Below are positions 34,207-45,186 of a stretch of DNA of 64,000 nt, one piece after another. The first letter of the stretch is position 1; every line of letters starts with the position of its first letter. The notes below the pieces were generated by a model. The model was not told the origin of the DNA and did not search any database. It was given only the letters and a program-made list of their open reading frames with translations. Source of the DNA: Scleroderma bovista (Eukaryota > Basidiomycota > Agaricomycetes > Boletales > Sclerodermataceae). The stretch covers positions 1 through 64,000 of the forward strand of contig JAYMGJ010000333.1 of assembly GCA_037178675.1 (NCBI GenBank), written 5' to 3'. A program made the translations under genes and the position numbers.

Positions 34207-35016
34207 GTTGGGGTCCAAATGCATTCTAACTACTCGCTTCTTCATCACATTGCTGCTGGTTGGTCGGGGAGGAACTAGCACTTGCATCGCATCAATTTCG
34301 CCCACAAATACATCTTTACTGCACGTGCCCTTGTTGCCAGCTATGGCAAAGTGGCTGAGACCGAAATGCATCTCTACTATGGCATCCTGCAAGGCATGGT
34401 GATAAGCTTCTGGTGAGATGAGCTTGCCTTTGATATCGTATGCTGTCACAGGAACAATGTGATGTGTGATGAGTGCTGTCTGAAGCTCTGCACGTGTTTC
34501 TTCGTGGGTGAGCGGCCATTTGTTGGCAGTAGCAAAGTCTGGCTTGTCACCGTCAGCCGACTGTCCATTGTTGTCCAATAACTGAGTGATCATTTTTAGG
34601 TTCTGCCTGCCGAGCAATTCGAGTCCAACGCTCACCTCAAACAACACATGCCTGACCTTGAACCTCTGTGTTTGGGTGTGCCCACCAGTAAAAAAGGCTT
34701 TGCCCATTTCATAGCCTGGGGTCCGCATTTCACCTTGCAAATGCTGTAGATTGGCTACAACCTGCTGAAACTTGTCTTTTATGGGTTGCAAGTCTGGAGC
34801 ACTGACGACACAGGATGGCTTTACGTCCAGTAAGTCCTTCCAGACTGCTGATGGCTTTTGATACCCGGTGTCTGGCGTCATCCAAAAGTCGTTATGATCG
34901 ACTCGGACAATAGCACTGAGAGAGGCCATTTCGAATGAACCGTTGCTGGATGCTCCATCATTGACCACCAACCTATCTGCGCGCCCGTCACAGACCCACT
35001 TCACTTTCTTCAACAC
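34201..35016 (-). CDS. Uncharacterised Agaricomycete-type protein, 271 aa
   Basis: The frame is open over 271 codons, with normal composition and no low complexity. Recognisable patterns are SAPDLQPIKDKFQQVV, a predicted helix LQTALITHHIVPVTAYDIKG, then PEAYHHALQDAIVEMHFGLS and a C-terminal DVFVGEIDAMQVLVPPRP. The last part (long sequence, then a x-V-x-A-x-I-x-x-x-x-V-L-x-P-P-like end) recalls multi-copy hypothetical proteins of mushroom genomes; no function is known. It stops at 34201, directly at the edge of repeat R1, so the tail may be altered. Confidence 0.5.
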   Translation of the reverse strand: MLKKVKWVCDGRADRLVVNDGASSNGSFEMASLSAIVRVDHNDFWMTPDTGYQKPSAVWKDLLDVKPSCVVSAPDLQPIKDKFQQVVANLQHLQGEMRTPGYEMGKAFFTGGHTQTQRFKVRHVLFEVSVGLELLGRQNLKMITQLLDNNGQSADGDKPDFATANKWPLTHEETRAELQTALITHHIVPVTAYDIKGKLISPEAYHHALQDAIVEMHFGLSHFAIAGNKGTCSKDVFVGEIDAMQVLVPPRPTSSNVMKKRVVRMHLDPNI

Positions 35017-35557
35017 TTGATCTCCTCCGAGATAAAATTCAGATTACTTCAAAATCTGATGTGTTTGAATGAGGCGTGCTGCAGAGGTGGCCACTGAGGG
35101 TGTACTAGTCATTATGGTCTAGGAATGTTCTGGTTCGATGAAATGCTCTAACTTTGTTATCTGGTTTTATATTGCTCTAGAGTCTCCTATTGGTCACTGG
35201 CTAGGAGTGTCAATAGGAGAGAGGGGTTGCTGTGTGGGCACCGGCAGTAGTACAATCTCTTTTTTCTTACGCATTGAGAATGGAAACTGTTAAGAGAGAC
35301 ATCTAAAGCTACTCGCTTTCATGGCACCTCATGCTGTGCAGAACACTGATGTGGTGATGCAATGTTTGTACTGTTTCGTGCCCAACCTTTAGCCTGACTA
35401 CTCCTTTTGTGCATTCTTCCCCTCCCACATCTATAATGTGTGGACAAATGGAACATTTGAGCACTTTCGTACAAAAGCGTGCTGGTAGGGTCCCTCATCG
35501 GCATCAGTGTCGCAGTTCCCTATCCTCTGCATCACTCTTTCTGTCTGACATGCTAAC
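35017..35557. other. Intergenic, no gene seen
   Basis: Region upstream of the 271-aa ORF; no further coding support. Confidence 0.45.
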
Positions 35558-35790
35558 TGTTGGAGTATAAACAGATTTATTATGGTATGTTTACATACTT
35601 ACATAAGCATAAAGCACACATACAGTAGAGTCTATTACCATAGTCCCTTAGTAGCTTGCCAGCATACTGAGGTTACCTACAGCTCTCCTTCTCCCTTCTT
35701 TCATCAGCAAACCAGCCCTTCCCTATACAGTGCCACACAGACTTGTACAGAGTCACAGAGCCCACAGAAAGGTTCCCACTAATACAGAGC
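35558..35790. repeat. Dispersed repeat R2, related to R1
   Basis: Begins TGTTGGAGTATAAAC and follows R1 through ACAGCTCTCCTTCTCCC, without the 106-bp insert of R1. Downstream (35700-35860) are short CACAGAG/TGTACAG repeats. The right end is unclear. Confidence 0.6.
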
Positions 35791-36164
35791 TTCACAGAGT
35801 GCACAGAGTCTGTACTGCTCTGTACAGACCTATACAAACACCTCCCATTTGTACAGTTCTAGTGTTTCCGGGACTAGCACAAGGGCTATACACTAGGATT
35901 GACAATAATGCCATTACCATACTCTTTCAAACTCTTATAGCACTCCAAATACTAGCATATAAAGCAACAAATATATTAGCAATTACTAACTACTACATAC
36001 ATGGTGTAGTTACTAGAGACACTACATAATATGATCCTAATCACAACTACCCATACAAAGCAATTAACCTATATGAAAGTTGAGTTAGTGACAAGCTAGA
36101 TCAAGTGAGACAAACCACTTACAGAGTTGAAAGTGATTGTCAATTTCCAGCAGGCTAATAGCCT

Positions 36165-36450
36165 CTAGTGGTGTTTGACCATAGTCAAATAACCTGTTAG
36201 TACCATTATTAGACAAGGTAACATGTAACACTTACCATTAATTCCGGCACTAACATTTGTTGTGTAGTCAAATAACCTATTAGTACCATTGTTAGATAAG
36301 TTAATATGTAGTGGTAGTGGGAAACTTACCATTAGCTCCGGCACTAACATTTGTTGTGTAGTGAAATAACCTATTAGTAGCATTGTTAGACAAGTTAATA
36401 TGTTGTGGTAGTAAGAAACTTACCATTAGCTCTGGCACTAACCTTTGTGA
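36165..36450. repeat. Three-unit tandem repeat, units of 82-95 bp
   Basis: AACCT(A/G)TTAGTA(C/G)CATT occurs at 36191, 36273 and 36368, each followed by ACTTACCATTA and GGCACTAACATTTG. Small indels separate the units. Short minus-strand ORFs across it come from the repeat. Confidence 0.8.
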
Positions 36451-36589
36451 TGTTGAGCCCACTCCTACATAGTAGGAAAAGGCATCTGTTTGGTCAAGTT
36501 TGCCATGTTGCGCAAGAGGTGTGACAAACAGTGTCCACAATATCGCATTTTTGGCATTTTTGGGCACTTAGTCAAATTTCAGACACACA

Positions 36590-36755
36590 GTGGCAGTACC
36601 AACTACCAACTGGTACTACACTTTTGCTACACACAATTATACTATGCATTTTTGGTAATCAGCACTACATCACAAACACTACACAACACTTCCTAGTTGA
36701 CACTACACATTTTTGGTAATCAGCACTACAACACAAACACTACACAACTACTCCA
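36590..36755. repeat. Copies of the palindrome unit outside the palindrome
   Basis: CATTTTTGGTAATCAGCACTAC with ACACAAACACTACACAAC occurs twice (about 36645-36690 and 36708-36750), in the orientation of the right arm of the inverted repeat at 40781-42890. Confidence 0.75.
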
Positions 36756-36757
36756 CC

Positions 36758-36806
36758 AGGCTAGACCTTCCCTGTGCAGACCACCACCTTTCTATACTAA
36801 CAACCT
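36758..36806. repeat. Dispersed repeat fragment R3
   Basis: Shares about 37 bp with the end of R1 (CTAGACCTTCCCTGTGCAGA, then CCACCACCTTTCTATA) and continues to ACTAACA. It could be the intact terminus of the R1/R2 family. Confidence 0.6.
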
Positions 36807-36921
36807 TCCTCATGTGATGAGCGTGCTGTTTAATTCTGCATGTTAATGGTTTGGAGAGGATATTTCTCATACAGACTGTTGACAACAATTGGTAAGTATC
36901 GGGTCAGTAACAATGAGTCAC

Positions 36922-37263
36922 TCACTCCTCAAAAATAGTTAAAATGTCAGGCATATCGTCTTCCGGACACAAGCTCACTGGTTGTTGGGCTCGCAATAGA
37001 TGGATGATGAGGTAACATGCGGTCTCTGGTTTGTGTTGATGTTGGATACTGTTGAAGTAGACCTTGTAAAGTCTGTCACTGACCCTGGCCGATTCTTCGC
37101 AGATGACAGCGCTCAAAGGGAAAATGGAACGTTTATACTTTATGTAGACGTTTTGGTGTTTGTCCGAAGTCACCTTCACAGGGATGGCTTTGCTGCGTCC
37201 TCCATGGCTAAGGAAGGCGAGCACAGTGTAGTCTGCAATGCACTGGAGATCCATAGCAAGCAC
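36922..37263 (-). CDS. Unrecognised ORF, 113 aa, possible exon
   Basis: Encodes CIADYTVLAFLSHGGRSKAI, VYIKYKRSIFPLSAVICEES and RLYKVYFNSIQHQH, ending DDMPDILTIFEE. The composition is protein-like, with mixed hydrophobic and charged residues. No family is recognised. It may be the last exon of a gene whose upstream exon lies to the right. The opposite-strand frame is also open, which lowers confidence. Confidence 0.3.
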   Translation of the reverse strand: MLAMDLQCIADYTVLAFLSHGGRSKAIPVKVTSDKHQNVYIKYKRSIFPLSAVICEESARVSDRLYKVYFNSIQHQHKPETACYLIIHLLRAQQPVSLCPEDDMPDILTIFEE

Positions 37264-37429
37264 GATCTTGCAAAATGCTGAGCCGAAAGTGGTCAGTCAT
37301 TCAAGCAGTGTATAGGGTCTACCTACCCATGCGCTCCTAACCCCTGGCCCCTTGCAATTAGGAACATTAGTATAGAAAATTGTTTACGAACATTGCTCCA
37401 CACTGCAAACTCGACCAGCAACTGCCATC

Positions 37430-38215
37430 ATGAGTTGCTTCCTAATACCCTCGCCACCATACTCCCCTGCGTGGAAACTCCTCTTAAACATGGAATTGTT
37501 GGAAGCCTTGTTTGACCTATCAGATTTACAAACCATCATGGCATTTGCTCGCAGCTGCAGATACATGGCAACGAAAGCTCAATGGTATCTGCAACGAAAA
37601 TTGAATATACTGTCCACCTGTTTTTTCGAATGTGATAAAGAACTTGCCTTCATCTTGAATGCTTGCGACGCTGTCGTGTCTGGCTTGACCGCTTTACACT
37701 TCTTGCTGCCAATCACTTCCACTCCATGGTCTCCCATGGATCTCGACATATATGTCCCCTTCCATTGCCAACATCAGGTCAGCCACTTGCTCAAAAAGAG
37801 AGGGTATCACCTGCAAAAGAAAAGTAAAAGCAACAGCTCGTTGTACTCTGCATCCAAGATCTTTACTGTCTTGACTTTCGCTAAAGTGCTCAGGAAAATT
37901 GATGTCATCATTTCTACATCTGACTGTGCGGTCTTGCCCATCTTCCAATTCCATTGCACCGCTGTAATGAATTTCATCACTGCCAAATCAATTTTCTGTG
38001 CTTACCCATCTCTCACCTTCCATGCATTATCAATGATAAATGGGTCTCCACTTTATAACAGTACTTTCTCACCCGTTGGCATGAAAGCACTTATCAAATA
38101 CAAAAACCAGAGTTTTGCCTTCATTTCGTGTCCAGCAACACACAATTATGGATTTGCGTGCAAAAGTGCGAACCACTGCTTAACGGATGGTGCCGAGAGT
38201 AGGAAGGTGTCCTGA
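37430..38215 (+). CDS. Orphan Agaricomycete protein with nucleotidyltransferase-like DLDIYVP motif
   Basis: A frame of 261 codons. After an F-box-like helix (LLEALFDLSDLQTIMAFARS) comes GLTALHFLLPITSTPWSPMD, then LDIYVPFHCQ, KKRGYHLQKK, RKIDVIISTSD and VMNFITAKSIFCAYPSLTF. A G-x-x-AL-x-FLLP stretch followed by DLD(I/L)YV and a later KIDVI is the layout of a repeated Agaricomycete family that resembles minimal nucleotidyltransferases (D-x-D). Its activity is unproven. The start could be ATG 37430 or the internal ATG near 37490, just before LLEAL. The C-terminal CKSANHCLTDG retains the family's cysteine-containing end. It appears intact. Confidence 0.6.
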   Translation: MSCFLIPSPPYSPAWKLLLNMELLEALFDLSDLQTIMAFARSCRYMATKAQWYLQRKLNILSTCFFECDKELAFILNACDAVVSGLTALHFLLPITSTPWSPMDLDIYVPFHCQHQVSHLLKKRGYHLQKKSKSNSSLYSASKIFTVLTFAKVLRKIDVIISTSDCAVLPIFQFHCTAVMNFITAKSIFCAYPSLTFHALSMINGSPLYNSTFSPVGMKALIKYKNQSFAFISCPATHNYGFACKSANHCLTDGAESRKVS

Positions 38216-38337
38216 AAATATGTTTGGGAAGTTAGCGGTCGTCAATGTCAACTGGGCTTTGGGAGGTTTACTTTGTGGTGCTCCTGCGGCTTTTGTGCGT
38301 CCATATGCTTGTGACACCCAAGATGACTTGTATGTCC

Positions 38338-38640
38338 TCATAACTTTGGTCCACATTTGCGGCTGAGCATTATGCAGATTAATTGTGAATACATCAGCAA
38401 CTTGAATGGTGTGCAGGAGACTGAAACAGTAACAAGTTTAAAGAGATTTTTACAAACGGCAGGGGGCCGTTTGGAAGAGCAGCTGCTGTGATTGGTACTG
38501 AAAACATCTTTGTCTGCACTTAGTTTGTAGTAGTGGTTGTTCGGCTCTTCAAAGTTCCAAGCAAGGTAGTAGTTGCCGGCGCTGGCTGGCACTTCCCGAG
38601 TGCATGAATCAATCAATTTGTGTAGATATTGATGGCTCAC
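38338..38640 (-). CDS. Unrecognised ORF, possible exon
   Basis: Encodes YLHKLIDSCTREVPASAGNY then YLAWNFEEPNNHYYKLSADK. The first 50 residues look like real protein; the rest (KRPPAVCKNLFKLV...) may be intron. No family is assigned with confidence. Confidence 0.3.
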   Translation of the reverse strand: MSHQYLHKLIDSCTREVPASAGNYYLAWNFEEPNNHYYKLSADKDVFSTNHSSCSSKRPPAVCKNLFKLVTVSVSCTPFKLLMYSQLICIMLSRKCGPKL

Positions 38641-40780
38641 ACTTATGACTTTAGCTCACGCGACAGTGACCCGATTCCGGCTGTTTTCAGCTGCAAAATC
38701 CGTCATCTCGAGGCTCCAGAGTCATCCAAGCTTGAAATGGCGGAGTAAGTGCAAGTGGTGTTGGCAGATGATAGGATATACGCCAGCTGTTGCGTCCCTG
38801 TACATTTGAAGAGGTGAACCTCCATCAAAGACTGTAGATGCAATGAGGAAAGAGATGGAAGGGCATGAACAAATGTCATTATGCAATGTGGATGGGTCCT
38901 GTTGGCACAGTGGCAGTGCTGGCGAGTCTTGTTCAATGTCATATTGTCAATCGCCGGCGTCTCCAGCTGCAGAGGCCAAACAATGACTTCGAGGTGTGCG
39001 ACAATGCGCCTGACGTGGGAAATGGATGGAGTGGAGTGGAGGCATGTTGTCTCACTGGGTGAGTGGCTTGGTGATAATAAGCACGGGGCAGTAGAGAGAC
39101 ACAATGAGGCGGCTGATTCATATAACTAGGCAAGATATTTTCTCCACACACATCGAGTTGTGGTCCTGCCCGCTATCCTCTTGCTAGCCTTCATCACAAC
39201 CCCTGGCATCACGAAAGCTCGGTGCTGGGCTGGCTGGCATGGCCACTTTTCTAGCCAGCGCAACCACCTACTATGTTGTCTTTTAGCTCTCCCAATATGG
39301 AGATGTGATGCATGTGGTGCCAGTTGACACGGAGAATATTAAAGCTGGTTGCATATACAGGGACCTTTGAGGGTGGTGTCCAGGATGCCATATCAGTGTG
39401 GGAATATGTCTACATGGTCGGGAATGACAGGAAGGTGGGCGTTATGTATCTGCTCCAGCATGCCTTTCGTTGACCATACATGTGATCACATTTTGGGTAT
39501 GCACTTTGAAATTTAGGAACTCTGAACTCTCTTTGTTATACGAAAAGAAGTCTACACTCTCCCATTGTCAGTCGTGCAAATACAGTGACTCAATGCCACC
39601 GATATCAACTGGCACCATAGTGGTCATTTGTATCGACAGGTAACCTTGATGGTGCTATGCGTGAGTACATCCAAATGATTGCCAAAGGCGTCCAGACCAG
39701 TTATGTCATTCACAAGGTGAGGTACTATGTGTGTTCAGCTGTTTCTTGTGGGATGCACACATACTATGTTGAAGAAATGGGGGACTAACACCCCTTCGTT
39801 TGCCAGTAAGCAGAGCAGACGAAATGTGCCCAGAGGAGGGAGCAACAGTTTGAACTCAACATCGCAATCTGCTGGGTGTGTCAACAAGTAGCATACTACA
39901 TATGTAGCACGGTGACAGCAGGGTCAGCATGATGACTCGTCAAGGGTAAATGTCAAGCTTGGGTTTGGATGGATGTATCTCATCTGTGGGAGGTCAGTGA
40001 GGGGTGGGGGCGCACATGTGAGTCTGTCAATACAATAGCTGATACAAATCCATCTGTTGGTGTAGCTGCATTTTTTAGATTACACTGGCACATGGGACAT
40101 GTCTTACCATTGAGAATGGCATAAACTTCCTGAGTGCATTGCAAGGGAGCATGCCCCACCTGCAGAGCTATGTCTTCAGGTGCAGTAGTGTTCTGTGTAT
40201 GTCATGTGTTGGAGCCACCGTGCACCCTATGGGTGTGTTGCATCAATCCAGAGGAACTGAGGGCAAAGAGGACACAAAAATTCTGCTTGTGTCACAGGGA
40301 ACATGGAGTCAACTAGAAGATGTACCTTGAGTATTCAGCCCTACAGCATAAACCAATAAAGGTCAACCATGTTCAAACTTTGCCACTTACCATTGTCACC
40401 CCCCCAAAAAAATAACATTCATTTCACTCCTCTAAGAGGATTCTCATTGTTATACTTGTCACTGTGAGAATTTTGTAAACAAACACATACCCTACATTCC
40501 TGCATCCATATCTCCTTACAGTAACTAATGACTGGAATTCAAAAAAAAAATACACCAAATGGCTTGCACCAACCCATAGAACACGATTTTGGTGGACCGA
40601 GGGGCAACCAAAGTTTGTAAAGTTCAGGATTTTGGGATTTGTGTGCAGTGAGTTGACTGCATTATACCTCATCAATTGTTTGATTTGACCACATCAGACA
40701 TGCCTTGCGGTAAAAAGATCCCTCCTGACATGCAACAGGCAATTTTGTGCCTATACAACTTTCTCAACACTGAACAAATT
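38641..40780. other. No gene supported
   Basis: Short ORFs overlap on both strands without family features. A homopolymer-rich tract lies near 40400-40420 and 40540. Confidence 0.45.
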
Positions 40781-42890
40781 GTACTGTTGGTATTGTAGTG
40801 TTGATTACCAAAAATGCGGAATATTGATTAGTGTTGTCTAGTGTGTGTGTGGTAGTATTGATTAGCAAATGTTGTGTAGTGTTTGTGGGGTAGTGGTTAT
40901 TACCACAAATGTGTAGTGTAGTGTAGTGTTTTGTAGTGTTTGTAGTGTATTGTTTGTTACCAAAAATGCGGAGGATTTATTAGGAAATGTTGTGTAGTGT
41001 GTGTGGTGTAGCTTATTACCAAAAATGTGTAGTGTTGTGTAGTGTTTGTGGTGTAGTATTCATTACCAAAAATGCGTAGTATTGATTAGGAAATGTTGTG
41101 TAGTGCATGTGGTGTAGTCCTTATTACCAAAAATGTGTAGTGTTGTGTAATATTTGTTGGGTAGTGCTCATTACCAAACATGTGTAGTGTTTGTGGTGTA
41201 TTGTTTATTACCAAAAAGCGTAGTATTGATTAGGATATGTTGTGTAGTGTGTTTGTAGTGTAGTGTTCATTACCAAAAATGCGTAGTATTGATTAGGAAA
41301 TGTTATGGAGTGTGTGTGTAGTGTTGATTACCAAAATTGCATAGTGTTCATTAGGATATGTTGTGTACTGTTTGTGGTGTAGGGTTGACTACCAAAAATG
41401 TGTAGTGCTGATTATGATATATTGTGTAGTGTGGTTGTGTATTGCTGATTACCAAAAATGCGGAGCATTCATTAGCAAAGGTTGTGTAGTGTTGATTACC
41501 AAAAATGCATAGTATTGATTAGCAAATGTAGTGTGCCTTGATTAGATAATGTCCAGAAGCACCACTACTCCCAAAATATTACTATATTTGGTCACAAAAA
41601 ACTTATGGAAGGCGTGGGAAAATACCTCACAAAATGCGGAGATTGACAAAAACTTGCTATATCACACAACACAAAGCCTATCCTGGCCAATAAATGCTGC
41701 CAACAGGCTACTAACACCCCACAAGGCTTATATACTGCTGTTCCTGGATTGTTAGAGGCACAACTAGTCTGGACCCTTAAGCTACTGTTACTGACCATGC
41801 ATACTGCAGCATTGGACAAAGTGTACTAATATGATGCACATTTTCGCTTTTTTTTACATTTTGGATGGTGTGCCTCTAACCATCCCAGGAACAGCAGTAT
41901 ATAAGCCTTGTGGGGTGTTAGTAGCCTGTTGGCAGCATTTATTGGCCAGGATAGGCTTTGTGTTGTGTGATATAGCAAGTTTTTGTCAATCTCCGCATTT
42001 TGTGAGGTATTTTCCCACGCCTTCCATAAGTTTTTTGTGACCAAATATAGTAATATTTTGGGAGTAGTGGTGCTTCTGGACATTATCTAATCAAGGCACA
42101 CTACATTTGCTAATCAATACTATGCATTTTTGGTAATCAGCAATACACAACCACACTACACAATATATCATAATCAGCACTACACATTTTTGGTAGTCAA
42201 CCCTACACCACAAACAGTACACAACATATCCTAATGAACACTATGCAATTTTGGTAATCAACACTACACACACACTCCATAACATTTCCTAATCAATACT
42301 ACGCATTTTTGGTAATGAACACTACACTACAAACACACTACACAACATATCCTAATCAATACTACGCTTTTTGGTAATAAACAATACACCACAAACACTA
42401 CACATGTTTGGTAATGAGCACTACCCAACAAATATTACACAACACTACACATTTTTGGTAATAAGGACTACACCACATGCACTACACAACATTTCCTAAT
42501 CAATACTACGCATTTTTGGTAATAAACAATGCAACACAAACACTACACAATATTTCCTAATCAATACTACGCATTTTTGGTAATGAATACTACACCACAA
42601 ACACTACACAACACTACACATTTTTGGTAATAAGCTACACCACACACACTACACAACATTTCCTAATAAATCCTCCGCATTTTTGGTAACAAACAATACA
42701 CTACAAACACTACAAAACACTACACTACACTACACTACACTACACTACACTACACTACACATTTGTGGTAATAACCACTACCCCACAAACACTACACAAC
42801 ATTTGCTAATCAATACTACCACACACACACTAGACAACACTAATCAATATTCCGCATTTTTGGTAATCAACACTACAATACCAACAGTAC
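40781..42890. repeat. Long inverted repeat (about 1 kb arms) made of tandem units
   Basis: The left arm (about 40781-41765) is the reverse complement of the right arm (about 41866-42890), around a spacer of about 100 bp. The outer ends match as GTACTGTTGGTATTGTAG. The inner ends match as GTTCCTGG...TTAGAGGCACA. Both arms encode the same 66-residue chance ORF (41549-41755 plus, 41826-42083 minus). The outer 750 bp of each arm is a tandem array with unit core TTACCAAAAATGCGTAGT followed by TTGATTAGGAAATGTTGTG and TGTGGTGTAGT. The inner 240 bp is single-copy. The arms differ by few substitutions and by the length of one TACAC run. Confidence 0.9.
42721..42760 (+). repeat. (TACAC)8 microsatellite
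   Basis: Eight perfect TACAC units in the right arm of the inverted repeat. The left arm has only about three complementary units near 40910-40930, so the run expanded or contracted in one arm. Confidence 0.95.
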
Positions 42891-43000
42891 CCAACATTAG
42901 CTAATCAGGGGTCCGCATTTTAGGTAGTCAACACCACCCAAGATTATCTAATCAGGGGTCCGCATTTTTGGTAGTCAACACTACACAACATTAGCTAAGA
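42891..43000. repeat. Extra tandem units beyond the inverted repeat
   Basis: Two further units, each with CTAATCAGGGGTCCGCATTTT, lie outside the matched right arm and have no partner on the left. Confidence 0.75.
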
Positions 43001-43983
43001 TGCTCAGAAAATTGCTCAATTACTCTGGAGAATGCGTACTCCACCAATTGGCGTACTTAGTATCTTGAATTAAATCTGCATTCCCGGAACAAAATCCCGG
43101 TGTTTACGACCTCCTCCCAGACAAATGTCACATGGAGAAGGGAGGGTGAATGAGCGCAAACGGTGTCAGTGTGGGCATTGCGCCTTTCCACCGATTTGCT
43201 GTGCAGAGCCGTCCATCTGCAAGATTACTCACGAACGGGTGGATGTAAGTCCACAGCCACTTATAACAACGAATCATGGGGGACTCACTAAATAAAAAGA
43301 ATAGAAGTGGTCAAACTCTTGCCGCAAAACGGACACTACTGATTGAGGTTTCTGATGTGCGTCGGAAGGAGTAGGGAAGATGGGTGCTTACCAGCAGAGG
43401 ATAAAGTATCCGGGGGTGGGAGGCATTATGCAGAGTGTGAAGGGGGGTGGGTGGGCTGGTTGGATAGGCCTAAGGACCGATGCCACGAGATACAAATGGC
43501 AGACAGATGAAGGGGAAGGGTATATATCAGAAAGGGAGTGTTGGGTGCGAAGCAGGTGAGGCGAGCACGTTCCAGTGCGAGAATGTCCAGAGCCAATCGG
43601 GGCTCCTGATGCATGTCAGAGGGTGTAGGGGTGAGAAAAATGCAAGTGCTTACTGGCTGGAGATAAGGTATCTGGGAGGTGGAAGGCACGGTTTGAAGGA
43701 TGCTTCTGGAGGTCCATGAGCGTTGCAGTACCTCTTGGACGAAGCAGGTGCAAGGTCATATTTTGAAGGTTGTATTTTTGGGGGTTGTGTGCGAACAATA
43801 ACTTTGGGCCACAATGACTTTGGGGAGGAAAGGGTGAGGGATACGACGAGAATGATGGTGGTGAGTACAGTGGGGGATTGAAAAGGATGATGTGTGTGGG
43901 GATGGCGGGACACCATAGAAATGAGAGTGGGAGGAGTGGTCCTGGGGATACCATATTTCGCATAGACTTCACAGTTTGGTCTT
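43001..43983. other. Non-coding, no gene supported
   Basis: Purine-rich on the top strand. Open frames on the minus strand are Pro/Ser/Thr-rich by-products of that bias. Confidence 0.45.
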
Positions 43984-44552
43984 TCAGTGTAAACATAAGC
44001 CCGTGTTTGGTTTGACGAACATGAGGTGGAAACTCACCAAATAGACTGAGCACATATCTTGATTTCTGCGCCTCGTTAATGGACGTGCCCACCCCACCCT
44101 GGGGAGTGAAGGGGGCAAGGGATATGACAGGGGTAGTGTCCAGGTGTGACACCCGCATACCCGTGTCAATGAGGGGGGCACCAACTTGAAATCGATGATG
44201 GCCGCATTGACCTGCGTCAAGGTGATGGTATAGTTATTTACTGTGATGCGATCACTGACCTCGAACTGAGGAATGTCTTTGAGTGCCATTGGTTGTGCAT
44301 TGATTGAAGTCCACTCAGCTTCTGAGACTGTCTGAGGGCCAAGACATGTGATGAACACACATGATGACAGTGGCCTAAGTACCCATTTCTTTTGGACAGC
44401 CGCCAGTCGATGTGTTCTTTGAAATGACATTCATGGCAAAATATCCGCTTTGCCTCCTTGCCTTGGGTATTAGCAAGATGAGTGCTGACATTTAACATAC
44501 AGTACGTACCATCCCGTCTGCTTGGGCCAACATCATCTTTGGGTCCAGTCAA
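43984..44552 (-). CDS. Unrecognised ORF pair, possibly broken
   Basis: Two overlapping minus frames read HLANTQGKEAKRIFCHECHF (44238-44552) and then RLAAVQKKWVLRPLSSCVF, ALKDIPQFEVSDRITVNNYT and LTQVNAAIIDF (43984-44430). Together they could be one protein with a frame change near 44400. CHECHFKEH has a CxxC-x3-H pattern. No family is recognised. Confidence 0.25.
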
Positions 44553-45186
44553 ACCCAGTTCTTCGTTCTCCTTTGTCTTAGCCTCATTTAATAGTTTCTG
44601 GTATTGTTCCAGACATGCGCTGGGGACGATGGGTGTAATCTTTGGTGCACAATCCAGAAGATGAGAGTGGATGAGAACAACTTCAGTGATGATGTGTGAT
44701 TACTAATCAGCACGTTGAACCCTTCCCTTGTTGTTCCCTTGCCGCAGCTTAGTCACACATGTCTTCATCCATCACCCAACTCCAGTTATCCATCTTGACG
44801 GATCCATTAATTGGGGTGGCTCGACAAATCAAGACGACAACTGGCGCCAATAGTATGTAGGTTTCTGCAACATCATAGAACCGTTGATGTTGACACTAAC
44901 ACTCTTATTCTCAAGGCCCTTGCAAATTACACTGAAACAACACAACCCTAGGTACATGTTTTCTTTTCTTCCTCGTTTCGTTAACTAATTATTACAGGTG
45001 CTTTGACGACAATTACTACCCCATTTATCGCTACCTATGCAACCGATAGCTACTTCCTCAACACAGGTAACTCCATGTCGACGGGATGCTTGAACACATT
45101 AGCTGGTACGTTTATTTAGCAAGTTGCAGCACTGTAATGAACTGAACGGCATACCTCCCACTTCCTCCCGCCACTTAACCACACCC

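Noticed and set aside
40781..42890. Regularly spaced repeats that might look like a CRISPR array
   Set aside because: Units are contiguous and degenerate with no unique spacers, the arms are inverted, there are no cas genes, and the context is eukaryotic.
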